A DNA stretch of 64,000 nt from Alligator mississippiensis (GCF_030867095.1 NC_081824.1:347484203-347548202), one strand, 5' to 3'; counted from the first letter of the stretch, positions 1 to 14,156 are shown. Numbers and translations are program-made. The notes: generated by a model from the letters alone, not told the origin.

Positions 1-370
1 CACCCTCCATACCCTCCTGAATGAGTGGCAGGAGCAGTGGTGGGAGCTGCAGGATGAGCAGGTGAGCGCCAGACAAGCTGCACACAATGGTGGGAGCTAC
101 CTCCACATCCTGCCCCCAGGATGAACTGCTGCTCTGTTCTGTGCCCATCCTGCCCTGGCAGCGCCTACCCCAGTCCCACTCCTCCCGCACCAAAGGGGCC
201 TTGATCTGCACCCCACCATACTCCTTCCATCACACCAGACTTACCAGCTGGACACTGCTCTTCAAGCTGCCAGGCTGGCACTGAAAATTGGATCAGTATC
301 AGCCAATACGCCTCCTTAAAAATCAGCTATCGGTACCAGCCCCCAAAATCTCTATCAGTGCACCCCTAAT
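1..370. repeat. hAT-type DNA transposon remnant, right end
   Basis: The segment from about 285 to 370 is built of degenerate GATA/CGGTA-like words and ends in TGCACCCCTAAT, whose reverse complement ATTAGGGGTGCA resembles a hAT terminal repeat. The element continues off the left edge, so its other end cannot be seen. It lies in TGFBRAP1 intron 4. The short open frame at 87-284 inside it has no recognisable protein character. Confidence 0.4.
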
Positions 371-3300
371 GTTTAGCCACCTCCGAGTGCCAACCCAAAT
401 GACCTGGTATTCGTTTAGAGTTTAGGTCAACTGGGGGCAGCCTTTAGCATGAATTCAAAGCAGGGCCTGACCTCACAACTCCAGAGTATGGGCAGATGCC
501 TTAGTCCCTTTTCCACCACATCAGAAGTTGAGTAAGCGATCTTAAACTTTGGTTTAATTCAATCAAACTACTCAAGATTTCAGTCAGTAATGTAGAAACT
601 TTGACTTAAATAGCCATCACTCTAGTACACGTGGAAAACAAGAGTACTTTCCTAAAGAAGTATTCATATCAATTGGTGTGAGCACCAAAACGTTTGTTTG
701 CAGCCACAGAGAGGGAAAAAAAACAAATAACTAACCAAGCTAAATAGGAGGCTATCATATCATAACAATGTTTAAAGACTCAGAAACCAGTGAATAAGAA
801 ATGAAAAATTCACTAGTGGTTTTCGCTCAATATTTCTGTCAAGTTTATTTGGATGAAAAGTGCAATTCATATATTATTTTAAGATAGATCTATTTAGGTA
901 ACACACTCAAATGTGCCAATGCATTTCAAATGCAAAACCTTGGAGCTAGCTGTTAGCGAATGGATAATTACCTTCCTGATCACCATGGACCTAGCCTGAG
1001 GTAAGTTTTAAAAATCCTTCTGCTCACCTATGCTGGGTACACTGCACCTCATGTTGTTGAAAAAGTTTTCAAAATTTTTACTTCTCAGCTTGTCAGAAAA
1101 AAAAAAAAAAATCAAAAGGTAAAGAAGGCAAAGGCTTGTCTTTCCAACTGAAACTTCAAGTACTCACATATGGGAAGACTTCACTACCATCTTTCACTCC
1201 ATTTTAAAAGACTGAAGATAGTTATAAGTGACATTAACACAAAGCTTAAATACATTTTCCATCATTTAATGTTTCGATAAAAATCTTTATCTCATAAATT
1301 CTGATATAACTATTTTAGCACATGTACTTAAATAACATTTCAAATTTTGGTCTTACTACAGGTTCTTGTTTTTTTTTTGTTTGGGGTTTTTTTAGTTTAG
1401 TTTTTTTTAAGAAAATACTTTTAGATCCAATTGAAATATTTTTCTTTCATCCACTCTGGGCTAAGTCTGTAATGCAGTATCTGGCCTACTTGCAAAGCTT
1501 ATGTGCTGAGTAAGTCCAGTAAAGGGAAAGATCTACTTCTTAAAGAAGACACCATTTAGAAAAATACAAGAGATTAATAAGCTAAGAAAGAATGACTTGC
1601 ATCTAACTAGAGGAGAGTTTTAGATATAATTTTATAAATGTATTTCCAGATGTATATCTAAATTAAAATGTATTTGTAATGCATATGAGCAACAGAAGGC
1701 ATGCATTTCACCTAAATCACGGCTAGCTACGTATAACATTTTAACCTACTGATTTCTTTGCTAGCTAGTTTGATACCACCAGCTCTGCATTTTCCTCTGA
1801 AAAAATATGTATAGCAAAGAATATCATCATCTCCAAGCATCTCAGATACTGTCAAAAAGCTGGGAAATACTACTATAAGTTTTATTATTTTTAAGAGATA
1901 TTAAAGTATTGAAGTTACAATTCAACAAGATACAGAAGTGCTTCCTTTACCCCACCTTCGTTATTTTTGGAAATACACTATAAGGCATGAAGTACTCCGA
2001 GTGCATATTATTGCTTTACACCCACAAAGAGAAAACCTCAGAGCAAAGGAATCTGACAAGGATATCTACAAGCATATGAAAAAGTATAAACTAGCTATTT
2101 GAGACTGGCACTGTTTCAAATGGGCCAACCAGAAGAGCCACATGAGGGCAGCCTAGAATAAGAGAACAAATTGTTCTACTTCAAATTGACAAAGTGCTTA
2201 GAGAATATTCAGCTCCCATACACAAAGACTGCAGAGAGACTGGAGAATTCAAGGATATACTTTTGAAAATGTCACTATTTTCAAGTCTTAAGCATTTTCC
2301 TGGAATATTATCTTGATCACGTACCAAAAATCTTGTTTGAAAGCTTTAAAAATATATATTTGGCAGAATATTGTTAAATGGAACATGAAAAATTCCAAAG
2401 AAAATGCCTCCAGATGTGTTTGAATTCCTAAATGCCACTCAAATATCATAATTCTGATTGACGTACAATCTACTAGCCTTAAAAACAAACCCCACTGTTG
2501 AGAAAAGTTTAAGTTTGGGGCAGAGCCGGATCCTAGCAGCTGGCAGGTACTTGTTCCTCCTAGGACTGGCTCAGATGAGATTTTTGAGCAAAACTGACAT
2601 CAGTAATCAGTATAATGTATTTAACAAGCCACTAGTGTGTAATGGGAAACATATATCAAAGAGGGTGCCAACTGTTTCCATGTAGGCCTTGAAGCAGGTC
2701 CATTTTCTGCCCAGTACCAGCACCTCTGGCCAAGAAGTTCCTTTTGATCTCTTCCATTAGCCTTATAAAATTAATATTAAAAAGATCCAAGTCTTGCAGA
2801 AATGGAGGTGGCAGAGAGCAGGGCAAATGCCCCAGAATGTCAGACGCACTGCTTTTGAACAAAAAAGGATTTTGCTATCTCCATGGTTAAAGCTCAAAGC
2901 ATAGAAATATATATATTTTAATATGTGAAATAATTTTTTTAAAGAACACTCAAGCTAGAAATTTGAGAGCACTTGGCAAATCAGACTAGTGGGCAGAGAC
3001 TTAGTTTTCTTGAAGTTATTCTTGAGGCAAAAGTGTTCCTGCTGTCACAGAATGATAATGTTACTGTATATTGCTTCTGAGCGTTCTGTGCACAATTGGA
3101 GCAAATCAATCATCAATTTTTTGGAAATTATTTTTAATGAAGTCTCTCATCAAGTATGAGAACGCCTCCCATAAAGTTTTTCATGTCAATTTGTCATCAA
3201 CTTGCTCTCTGATGAAAAAAAATATATATAGTGAACATACACTGCTATATTGTACTTGTCAATTTATACTTTTAAATAGCATCCATCATCTATACTAGCA

Positions 3301-6300
3301 GCAGCCGACCTGTGGCACGGACAACCTGTAAGTGTGACAGGCAGCATATTAGGAAAGGGAAAAGCAACACGGTGGCAGATATCACAGAGCAGAAAGCAGA
3401 TCATCACATCAGGGAGTACAGGATAGGAAAGCTAAAGCAGAGTATTATCTTGATCAGGGAGTACTGGGCAAGGAGCAGACTGGAGAGGAGAAAGATTTAA
3501 GTGGTATTCAGGGATAGTACAGGGCTAATTTGTAGTACACCTGTCAAAATGGGTTGCCCCCGCCCCCCTGTTGAATTATACTAATCATCAAAGTGTCGGT
3601 TATTTATTTTTATTTGCGTGAATCAAAGCTTGAAAAAAAAAAAAAAAATGTTCTCTTCATAACAAAGAAGGTGAAATTCTTTCTAACTCTTACCTTACCA
3701 GGTTGTCTCAGATTGGATTTGGAATGTTTAGTCTTTTGGCTCCAGTAAAGTGATTTAACTTGCTAATACTCCATAATGATTTGATGTCATAACACTAATA
3801 TCTAGTAAGTTAGATTACATGGTTATGTTAGATATAATCATTGTATTAAAAAAGCTGCTGTAATTTTATAAATTGTTTTTCCATTTTTCTTTTCATATTT
3901 ATGGGAATCTTTTACAATATTTTTCATAAATGTTTTGTATTTGTATTTCTAAGCTTTTGTATCAATATCATTTAATACTTCAAGGATCACAGAAACTTCT
4001 CAAAGGCCATTTAAATTCTATAAAACTGTATTTAAAAAAAAAGAAATGACATAAGGAGGAGTGGTTAAAGAAAAAAATTGTTTCTTGATTTCATTTCTTC
4101 ACTCAGACTTGAAAGAAAGCACTGAAGACCAACAGAGCACGTTAGCTACAAATGTCTTTGTATACCGGTTCCCACACACACACACACACACTTTAAAAAC
4201 CAGAGAAAGAAAATGACAGAAATCACAGAAGTTATGAATTATTTGTTTTTAAATATGGACAGCAGCTAAACTTGTCCTAAAAACAGACTGTGGTCTGATT
4301 TTTCCCATATACCTCCAGATAACGGAGGCTAAACTGATAAGTCAAAAATGTTCTTGCTTCATGGCACATAAAAGTGCAGTTCTGTCAAACTACTGACCTT
4401 GTGGCCATCTTGTTTGCTTTTATACACCATTCTTGCTCGTTTTCTCTCTCTGAAGAGTCAGGTATTAAAAGTAAAAAAACAAAAACAAAAAACCAACCTT
4501 TCCAGTATCACATATCTGCACGGTATCATCCTTAAGGCAGAGGTAGGCAACCTTTTCTGACTCACCCCAGGGCAGAGGCTGGCACTTGTGCCACAGACAG
4601 CAAGGGGATGAGCATCCGCACACAAAGCCCCTTCTGTCAAATGATGCCAGAGTCCCATGTCCAGATCCCCTAGCCCAGAGACCACACCAGAGTCTCCACC
4701 TATTTCTAGTGGAATCCCAGGGCCGAGACCCACAATCAGCTGAGCACAATTAGCTGATTGTAGATCCCAGTTCCAGGACTGCACTGGAGCTGATTCAAGA
4801 CTCTGGTGTGGTCCAGAGGCTGGAACCCACAATCAGCTAATTGCCAGTCACAACCCCATGACTGTACTGGTTCCCAGCTTTCAACTTGCTGGTGAAGGGG
4901 GACCCTGCAATTGTAACCCCAAGCTCCCCCTATACTGATAAGTGCTAGTGGCACAACTGGGATTTAATTCCTAATCCCAAAATCGCACATCCTGAAACGC
5001 ATGTGCAACATGACACGAAAGGTGATTGCTGGGATGGAGAAACAAGTCCCATTGTGCAATTAAATAAACATATGCCAGGGCCCAAGACATCTCTCTCTCA
5101 ACCGCTCAGTAGGCACTGAACTTGGGTAACAGAATCAGGAACAAATGACTGACTTTCTTCTCAGTTCCTCATACTTAAATTTTACTTGTTATAATTTTGG
5201 AGCACTTGTGCTACTATCAAAAAGTCTCAGTTTTTAACGGTAAACTAAAAAAGCAGAAAATAGTTTGATAGTTGACTGTTTCAAACCTATTAAAAATGCT
5301 TGTAGTCTCTTCTTTTGAAACAATACGTGACATTTTAAAAACTTTCTTTACATCAAAACTTCATAACTTGTTGACAGTGCTAGCGTTACCATAACTGTGA
5401 TACAGAGAAGGCCTCGGAAAAGGCAAAGATTATTAACAATACCACAAATATATTTTTAAACATCCATCTTAGGATACAAGAAAAATAAGCTTCCTTTAAA
5501 ATATTAATTCATGTACTAAATCAATTCTTGAATTTTACTTCCTTTAGTGCTTGAGGTTTATTCTTAAAGTTAAGTTTGTTTTTTAACCACAACTTTTGAG
5601 CAGTTCATATTGCTGTTCTGAGTATGGATTTGCATTATGGAAATATTGTGCACCAGGGGCAACAGAAAGCTGCATATGCAAGCCAAGGTGCTTTAGCTGT
5701 TTGTTGCAACTTCAAAGGGCAGCACTATGGTCAGCTGCACAGAACAGCTGAAGAGCTCCATCAGGGAAGAAGCGCCCTGTGAAGTAAGAGCTGTAGCAAA
5801 CAACTGAGCAGTTCATCTTTAAAGTTAGCAGTCTACTGCAAACTAAACAGGAACGCAAAACACCTAAATACATATCATCCCAGTTCTACTATATTTACTC
5901 CAGTCTCATCTAGAAATGAATTCCCACAGACTATAGGCTCAAGAAGAAAACAGCTGATAATTCAGCTCTAAACGTAACTTGTCTTACACAAATCTAACCA
6001 CCCATTTAAGAGTGTATTTGTCAGTGGTTAGAACACAGGTGTTCAAGTTTTGTGCGTTTTAACCCAAACCTTCATTCAAGTCGCATTTGCTTTTGTTGCC
6101 TCACAATCAGCTCCATAATGGGAATAACAAAATTTACTTCACAAGGCTGCTAGGCTTTAAGGTTTGTAAAGGTATTCTGAGAACCTCAGATGAAAACCTA
6201 AAACTAGACAAATTCAGACTTTATTTTTTAACAGCAAGGGTAATTATCCATTGCAACAACTTACCAAGGTTTGGGGTGGGATCTCCATCACTGGACATTT

Positions 6301-7009
6301 TTTAATGAAGATGTGCTGTTTTTCTAAAAAGATATGCTCTAGTTCAAGTACAGCTATTGTAATTGAAGCAGGAATGTGTTTCAAAGACATTCTATAGCCT
6401 GCATTATATAAAGGATATCAAACTAAACTACAAAAAATGTAACCCCCCCGCCCCCCCCCCCCAAAACCTACAAAACACACCTTTTTCTGGCTTTAAAAAT
6501 GCTGCACAAGATTTGCAATCTTTATAGTATTTAAAAAAATATCCTACTTTAAGCAGACCTATCCACTTTTTGCTGCCCTAGCCCACACCCGGTTAACTTT
6601 ATTCTACAACTCATTTTCAAAAAGTAACTAACTTTATATCACTTGCCTATGTAGTTCTTAGCACAAAGCTGAAAAAAATTCCAAATATGAAAATAAGCAA
6701 TGAATACCATGCTTGCAAATAAAAATAAAGAAAAAATGGATGGACCTCTCTGTTTACACAAGTAAAGCAGAACCCACCTGTTTACCAACTGACTACAGGT
6801 GCTACCGTTAATATCCAAGTTGCGTAACATGAGCCACATAGCACTATTACAAACCCATTATCACTTCCAATGATGAGTCAATTCAGGAATACTAAATCAA
6901 ATCTATATTTTTAAGCCTAAGGAGGGGGATTTCCCTAGTGAGCTTTTTCCCTTCAGTTACTTGCTTACCAATGGATCAGCTTCCACATAGGTTTCTGAAA
7001 AGGACATAC
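371..7009. other. TGFBRAP1 intron 4 (partial), noncoding
   Basis: I saw no exon here. The next expected TGFBRAP1 exon, which should begin with a VMYRRIL-like peptide, was not found on the minus strand. The stretch is AT-rich, with a (CA)n run at 4,173-4,191, a C-run at 6,443-6,462, short A-runs, and a hAT-like repeat from 4,538. A purine-rich segment at 3,300-3,500 is of unknown origin. Confidence 0.6.
4538..4960. repeat. hAT-like nonautonomous element, probable
   Basis: It starts with CAGAGGTAGGCAACC, which fits the CAGNGGT-GGCAAC ends of several vertebrate hAT families. The interior repeats the phrase CACAATCAGCT three times in direct or variant form. I could not find a matching right terminal repeat or target-site duplication, so the right boundary is a guess from the change in base composition. 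Open frames across it on the minus strand are repeat-derived. Confidence 0.4.
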
Positions 7010-7164
7010 CTGAAATTTCTCTTTTGGAATGTTCCTTCGGGCCCCCTTTGCTAAGACAAGAGCTTCTTCTACTCTGTGGCTGGCTAGGAGATCCTGAATC
7101 TGTCTCTCCAAAGGGAATGGAACCAAGATGTATACCCCTTTATCAGTAGCTACAATTACCTTTC
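7010..7164 (-). CDS. TGFBRAP1: TGFBRAP1 exon 4 (coding, residues 294-345)
   Basis: The 155-nt exon lies between acceptor CTCCAG (at 7,165-7,170 on the minus strand) and donor GTATG after CAG (7,009 downward). Its first two bases complete the Gly codon split by intron 3, and 51 further codons follow, from KVIVATDKGVYIL to RRNIPKEKFQ. This is the end of the CNH domain and the linker into the helical repeat region. The peptide is nearly identical to the mammalian one, including QIQDLLASHRVEEALVLAKG. The exon ends in phase 0. The reading frame that continues past KEKFQ is intron. Confidence 0.95.
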
Positions 7165-7925
7165 CTGGAGTAGAGAGAACAAGAAAGAGTGATAATTTTA
7201 CATTTTGTGCAACAGAAATAACTTTAGCATAGTACAAGTTCTCTGGAGTGTCAAATACACTACACTGAAAACCAAACTGTTCTGGTCTTCATGTTCAGAA
7301 ACTCATCTTTGCAGGTACTACATTCTTTTAAGTCAAATACAAAGTCTATGCAGTTTTCCCTACAATTTGTAGAGTTAAAAAAAGAATCAATCAAATCAAC
7401 AAATTTTTTTTTTGGAGGTGGGTGGGAGGAAGAGGGTTGTTTGTTTGCATTCATTTCCTGCAGGCACAGTACAGCTTCTATTATAGATTCTATAATGAAT
7501 CTCAAAGCAAACCATGATGCAAGGGCTACAAATACTCAGCGCCAAAAAGTGCCCTGCAGCCATGGAAAGCTTCCTGTTAGTAAAGAGGACTTCTAGTAAG
7601 TTTGATTTATTATCACAGTAAGCATGAACAAAGCTTGTGCATCTGAACTGGCAACAAGCTGGTGTACCCTAACATTGCAACTAAGCATGATTGTACAGAT
7701 GTACATGTCAATTCTAGGTTAATGGAAGATAATTAATTTAATTTGTGATGGCAAAGTAAATCAGAAAGACTACCAAACAAGCACCATATGGCCTTACAAT
7801 GCTATACTCCTCCAACATATGAACTGTAAGCTTGAAAACAGATTCTAGAGCCAGTTAATGTTCTTTTGTAACATTCTAGCACACTTAATATTTTATATAT
7901 CATTATATTAGAAGTCTACTGATAC

Positions 7926-8120
7926 CTTCAAAGTCTTGCAGAATGTGGCCTTCCTTGAAAGGTAGAGTTTGTTTTTGCTGCTGGTCCAGCATACTATGCA
8001 CAGTAATAAACTCATCATCTAAAGCAACTACATAAGGAAAACACAGGGCTGCTCCAATCACATTCTCTGACCAGTGCACAGGTGCACGCTGGGAAATGCC
8101 ATCTACAGTTGCAAACATAC
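7926..8120 (-). CDS. TGFBRAP1: TGFBRAP1 exon 3 (coding, residues 229-293)
   Basis: The 195-nt exon has phase-1 borders on both sides: acceptor TTGACAG before GTATGTTTGC and donor GAAG/GTATC. It encodes MFATVDGISQRAP, the WSENVIGA segment, DEFITVHSMLDQQQKQ and LPFKEGHILQDFEG, a stretch of beta-propeller-like CNH domain that is highly conserved in vertebrate TGFBRAP1. The first two bases finish a Gly codon begun in exon 2, and the last base starts the Gly completed in exon 4. The joined frame has no stop or frameshift. The open frame that extends upstream of the acceptor on the minus strand is intronic. Confidence 0.95.
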
Positions 8121-10689
8121 CTGTCAAGAAAGAAAAAACAAGTCTGAAAGCTTGGGCCATTGAAAGATAACAGCTCTCCCAGACTCTAAAGAGTTAAGCA
8201 CCATAACATGTATTATGAACCAAAGATAATCACTGAAGGATGAAACTATGCAAAACTTTAAATAAATAAAAATAAATAAATTTATTTAATAAATAAAAGT
8301 AAAAAAAACAAAACAATGTTCTATTATAGAACACAATCTCTATAGCTTGATTAGAAAGGTAGTTAAAAAAAATCCTCTTCTCATCTCCCTGCACCCAATC
8401 AGCATCGACTGAATGCATAAGCTTTTGTTTTCTCTTTGTCCCGCAAACCACCAAACCAAGCAGAACCCCAAGTCAATCCATCCTGACCTTACTCTGGCAG
8501 CAACACCACCACCACTGTGGCCTGATATCACTCCCATTTCTGTTTGGCTTCTCTCCTGCCTTTAACATCTCAAATGCCTTCAAAACATTTCTGGCTATAG
8601 GAACATATTTACCTATAGGTCCTCAATAAATGGCCACAGAATGAAATACCCAATGCTTTAGGGAGAGCTATTTTCCGCAAAATGTGTTTACAGTAATTTA
8701 AAAAATGACCTAGAAGTAACACAGATGCTTTTGCAAATGATACTGCCAAAGAGGAAACCAGGAAATGCACAGACATTAACAACACTTAATTCACAAATTC
8801 AAGATGTAAAACAAGTGGTCTCCAAGGAATTGCTATTTTAGTATGAACTTTGCACTTACTTTTGAAATTATTTTTCTCTGGTAGATTATCCGTCTCAGAT
8901 TCATCCCATACCCAGTACCTCCCCAAAGTAAAAATTACTGACAAATCACTTTTTCTGGAACTATTTGCCATTGATCACACCTCTGGAGTTTTGGAGTTAT
9001 GCTTCCCACTCCCACTTCCTGAGGTCTCCATTCCAAAACAATTCCCAATTTGTACTCTCAGGGGTTGTAACTTAAGCCTTAATTTTTTTTGTAAACAGGT
9101 GATGAGATTTTTTTTTATGCAACATAATTTATTTTGCCCTTCTAAATTGAAATATATACACAGTCTGCTTAAAGAAAGTATTCTGACTGCATGTAAAGCC
9201 CTACATTATTTTACATAGTTTTAAAGTGCTAAAATAATCAATGTATCAGCAGTCCATTAAAATGTTGTCTGCAATGACCATAAGTGTTTAAAACAAGTGT
9301 GCTATTCACTGAGTTCTTCAGATAAAGAAAGCCTTATTTCTTTCTATGAACTTTGCCAATATTTATATTACTATTATGAGTAATATCTTTCGAATATTAA
9401 TTTGTACCAAATGTGTGTCCAACTTAAGCACGTGCCTTGGTTTTAGCTAAAGATTGAAAATTGCAGTATCCATGTTGTACTACAGTATCAGTTACTCAGA
9501 ATCCTGACAAATTTACTTGCGGTGCCTACATCCTGTTTTTAATAAGAAGAGGTAGTAAATACAGCCCCAACTCACTGTATTCAGCAGTAAAACCCTCACC
9601 GAGTATATTTTAGATATATCTAAAACTTTCTATTTACCTGCTTTTCTCTGGGCCTAAAGAAGGCTTAAAGTAAGTTGACTGGCACATGGGTTTTTTGCCA
9701 CTTGGGTGCTCGTTCGCAAGTGCGCTAGCAAATGATTAGGCTATACCTCTGGAGCAGGGAGAGCGTGGCTAAGAACTTGAGAGTATTTTCTCAAGCCGAG
9801 CTCTGCCTCTGCTCCCCAGCCCTGACCTAATAGAAGGGTATTCCCAGTCTCCCACCTCACCTAAAGTTGCTACTTACTAATAATGGGGATAGGTTTTTGC
9901 AATATGGGCCTCTGACTGCTAAAATTAAGTTGGGGAACCTAATCAGTTCTATGTGAAAAACTAAATAGGAACCTGACTGTAAAAAGTGTTAGCCACTACC
10001 TAACTGCATTTTTTAAACTAAAAATCAATGCTCGATTTAAATCCCATTTTTAATCCCAACCAACTTGTTTTTGAATGAAGTGACATGAAAAATGTGTTGT
10101 GAAACGTTGGCTGTTATAGAAAGCTGACAGTGTTAAAAGTATTCCAAATTATGGACAGGGGAAAGAGAGGGGAGGAGAAGAGGAAGGAAACTGCTGTATC
10201 AGTTATAGCTAAAAGTAGTCAACAATATCTGCAGTTGTGAGGAAATGAACTACATAACCTTCCTAACTTTCTGTCCAGTAAGCATGGGTGCTAATGACAG
10301 CCATTAAAAAGAAAAGTACAAGCCTCACCAGCACCATCTTCTTTGTCTAGGTCAACCCTGACAACACTGGTGTTCAAATGATGTGGCTACCTTGCACTGT
10401 TAGCATACTTTATAAAGCCATTAAATAAAAATACATCATAAAATTTAAGATAACCACAAACTATAATCAAGGCTAAAACTTAATAACTTAAAAACAAATA
10501 TCCCTGCTGTACATTTGTTGCTGAAGGCTCTCAGTCAGGCCACCAAGTTTGGGGAAGTCCCTGGCTAAGCACCTGTTACCAGTTTCCATTTGTCTTTCTT
10601 ATCTCTACCTATTTACATTCTTACTGACATCCTACCACACACTTTTAGCTTCTCTCATTCCTTGAAGTCTCAGACCAGCAGAGACTCCC

Positions 10690-10850
10690 TATGCCTGAAG
10701 AAGGGTGACTGCACCTGAAAGCTTGCCAAGAACTTTCTTACAACTACTCAGTTGGTCTAAAAAAAAGAGATATCACATCTACCCAAAGAACCTTGCCTGC
10801 CTATGTCCTTAGACCAACACGACTACAACCAAACCCCCAAAACTTGTTTC
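10690..10850 (+). repeat. Interspersed repeat with 'GAAGAAGGGTGACTGCACCTGAAAGC' type core
   Basis: The stretch contains the chain GCCTGAAGAAGGGTGACTGC, CCTGAAAGCTTGCC, GTTGGTCTAAAA and AGATATCACATCTACC, then CTTAGACCAACACGACTACA. The same chain recurs in reverse near 24,205-24,295 and 48,740-48,850, and its TTGGTCTAATAAAAGATATC piece forms the palindrome at 23,354-23,421. It is a dispersed reptile repeat, probably the 3' part of a LINE or SINE. I do not name the family. It sits in TGFBRAP1 intron 2. Confidence 0.6.
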
Positions 10851-11133
10851 AATAACATTTCTCCCTTGTATATCCACCATCATTTTGAATAAATTAAAAC
10901 TAATTTGTTTTTCTATGGTTTAGTTGAACATCAAAATCTATATAAAAGCAAATTGACAAAGTTACAGAAAACTAATCCAAAAAAATACCACTTGTCGTTC
11001 CAAACGTAAAAATTAACAAATAAGTGTGTATTTGCTTCCATTTATATTTTGTATTCTAGTTAACAAATACCACATGTAATAAAATGCTATATTTAGTTAC
11101 AGTTCAACATATAAATGGCCACCAGCCAGTAAC

Positions 11134-11185
11134 AATCAACTTCTTTTTAGGAAAATGACAATCAACTTCTTTTTATGAAAATGAC
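11134..11185. repeat. 26-bp tandem duplication
   Basis: Two adjacent 26-bp units (11,134-11,159 and 11,160-11,185) differ at one base (TTTTAGGAAAATG versus TTTTATGAAAATG). This is a simple recent duplication inside intron 2. The rest of that intron (8,121-13,471) is AT-rich with short AAAT and CAAA runs, and I see no gene in it. Confidence 0.8.
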
Positions 11186-13471
11186 TAAGTATCAAAAACA
11201 AAACAAGATTAAAATTTAGACCAAATAATTTAGAAATCAGCTTCTGAACTTATTTTAACCTGTAATGGAGTAAATGACACTTAAAATGCCAGATTGTATG
11301 CAAAATGTGCTTACAAAAACATATTAAAGTCCACCCTTAATAGGTCTTAAAACATTTTAACCACTACTACATACATTCCAAATTCAGATCTGGCCTTATG
11401 GGTCATGTTGGATGAGGTATGCAGAAAGCTCAACCTATCACTCTCACCAGAAGTTGCACAAGGATAGATTAAGAGTGATAGTATTTAGCAAGTTCAAAAG
11501 GAAGAAAACCAAAGCATATTAAAAACAGAGAACACTGCAATATGAAGTAACTGAAATTAAAAAAAAGAATTGGTGGAGTTTTCTTCATTATTTACCTTCC
11601 GTTTAAAGGAAAGGATCATGCATGAATTTGAAATTACTTTCTTTGGAGAGAGTTACTCTGGGTATGTCAAAACCAGGCTGATTAAAAACGAAGTACAGAA
11701 AACAGAAATGTCATTGTGATTTTCATATGAGATCATGACATTTAAATGAAGGTCTACATTAAGAGAAATAGTTATAATAAAATTTTGGTGGATAAGAATA
11801 GATCCTGCATGGAAAAAAAAAAAAATCTAGCAGGTTAATGCAGCTGTTCCAAGACAACTGGAATAAAGGTACATTCCACAAATGGTAAAGCAGAGCTCTA
11901 GACCAATGCATCACTTCACTTCTTCCAGGGTAAATCAATGATCCATCCACACTTCATAATTTGTGCATGCTATTAACATATCCAGTAAGTTCAATGACAG
12001 GAAAAACAACTGGAATCCCAAGAGACCTGTAAATACTGGGTTTTTTCCACGTCTGTCAAGAGCCAACAAAACAACAAACAAACAAAACCCCACGCTTTCC
12101 CAGGATAAGCAGCGCATTAGTTCAACCCAGTTCCACAGCATCTGTATAGTTTGGAAGCTTCAGTGGGGCTTTTGGGCGCTTCTACCCAAAACTGATTGAA
12201 TCAACTATTAGATAAAAAGCACAAAAAAAGCACCACTAAAGCACTCACTCTATACAGACATTGGGCAAGCCAGGTCCAACTAATGCACTGCCTCTTCTGG
12301 GCATGCACGGGGCTCAGTGTGGGGGTGTGCAGAGTTTAAAACGCTGTTTTTAGGGGGATTTTTATGTCTGTAAGCAGCCATCAGTATAAAGCAAATGCAT
12401 CCCTTAATGTAGTTCGGATGCAATGCAAAAAGCCCCAAGTGAGCTCAGGTTCAGATATTTGACTGTGCCTGCGTATATTACTATACACCATAGTTCCTGC
12501 TGGTATTCAAGGTGGCTCATTAGAGGTCCAGAAGAAGACTTATAGTGACATGTTTTGGCATAGGCCATCAGTTCTAGAACGTGCTTGCCAGAGAAGACTC
12601 AAGTCTGAAAGTCTACTGGAAGAGCATACCGCAAGACCTCTTCTTAGTACACGTGGACTTTTACAGAAATTACCTCTCTCTGGGAGAGGAACATAGAAGC
12701 CTTTGTGATTTAGTTTTCTTTTCATAATTAGTGGGAGAAATGCCCCAAGTTGTACTTTATTTTATAGAAAAATTAGATTATTCCCAATGTCTTTTAAGGA
12801 GCAAATCTAAAAATATTACTATGGGAGCTAGGAGAAAAGAATCCAGAAGAGGTATCAGCTGCCATCCTGAAATATTTACAAGAAACTGAAGCAGAATGCA
12901 AGTTTTCACATGACCTCAAGGAACACTTCCAGTCAGCATTTAGTGTGGTTTACAAAAGTGGATAAGAAGAAATGGAAAAATTTAGGCACAAACCTAGCGC
13001 AATTCGCCTAGTCACACAGCAAGTCAGAACAGAACTTGGCCTCCTCAAACTGGGTTCAGACAAGCACTATAGTTGGAACTGCAGGCCAACAGCCTTCAAA
13101 ATATTACTTTTTCCTTCTTTTTTATTTTTGTTCTGGACTGCAAGACAAAAATTTATCCCATTCTGTAGAAATCCTAGACTGAAGGTTGCCTACAAAGAGT
13201 TTAACATTTTAAAGAACATCAGGTAATTTTTTTAAGTTAGCAAAACTAAAAAACAAACAAACAAAAAAACAAAACACAAAAACAATCACCCCAAACCACA
13301 ACCCACTAACCTCTGTGCAATGTTCTAGTGATTTACTACTTACCCTCCAATCTTCATATCCCTAATATAACCTAGGAGGAAGCTGTATAATGGCATCAGT
13401 TACTGGGAGTATCTGAACCTAGAAAACTGAACTTAAGGCAGAACTTAAAGTTACAAAAATGTGAGTCTCAC

Positions 13472-14156
13472 CTAACCCTCCAGGTCCAGCCAGCAGAAAC
13501 TCCTGTCTGCCTATCCTTTTAACAATTGGCCGTTTCTCATCACTGCAGTAAGGGAACAGGTCCTGGAAGTTGCCAGTATTATAATTCAGTATGATATATT
13601 GTGTGGTGAGAGCAAGGCATAAGTAATGACCATCTATAGCCACAGCACAGGGTTGCTCTGGTGTAAGCACTTCTTTCACTATCTGGACTCTATCCTCGTA
13701 CACCATGAATATCTGGATGGTCCGCCGTTTCACTGAAATAATGCAAACTTCTACACAAAAAGGGTCCCCACTCACAGGGTTCTCGTTTAATGTGAATGTC
13801 ACAGCTCCCTTGATTCTAGCTCCAGAGGGGACAGGCTCCAAGTTCATCATGTGAACTAGTGTCATAGTGTTGTCACACAGCACCAAAAGTCTGTTGAGTG
13901 CTGATGCTGCCTTTAGCTCATTCACAGCTTTCTTGAAGCCCAGGTGTTTGTACAGTTGTTTGGTGGCAGCAAAAGTGATCTTTCCAGTTGATGATATCTT
14001 TTCTTCCAGTAGAAAGTGATAGATAAAGCAATCATTAGTTCCAATGTAGAGGTTTTTCCCACAACACTCAATGCACTCAATGTTGATTCGAACTTTATCT
14101 CCCATTAGCATTTCCTGTTCAACAGCAGGGACCAGCTTGAAGGCTTTGACGCTCAT
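13472..14156 (-). CDS. TGFBRAP1: TGFBRAP1 exon 2, coding part with start codon (residues 1-228)
   Basis: The first coding exon starts at ATG 14,156-14,154, giving MSVKAFKLVPAVEQEML. The human protein, as I recall it, starts MMSIKAF, so this start fits. It encodes most of the CNH domain: IECIECCGKNLYIGTNDCF, ASALNRLLVLCDN, EPVPSGARIKGA, NENPVSGDPFCVEVCIIS and GRQEFLLAGPGGL. The CNH domain is thought to mediate contacts with Rab5-positive early endosomes and receptor tails. The exon ends TTA G before donor GTGAG in phase 1, so an open frame that runs further on the minus strand is intron read-through. No disabling change is seen. The 17 nt between the acceptor at 14,174 and the ATG are 5' UTR. 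Confidence 0.96.

Noticed and set aside
371..6964. Search for TGFBRAP1 exon 5
   Set aside because: No minus-strand peptide resembling the next conserved segment (VMYRRILQQAG and following) was found. The exon is taken to lie beyond the left edge.
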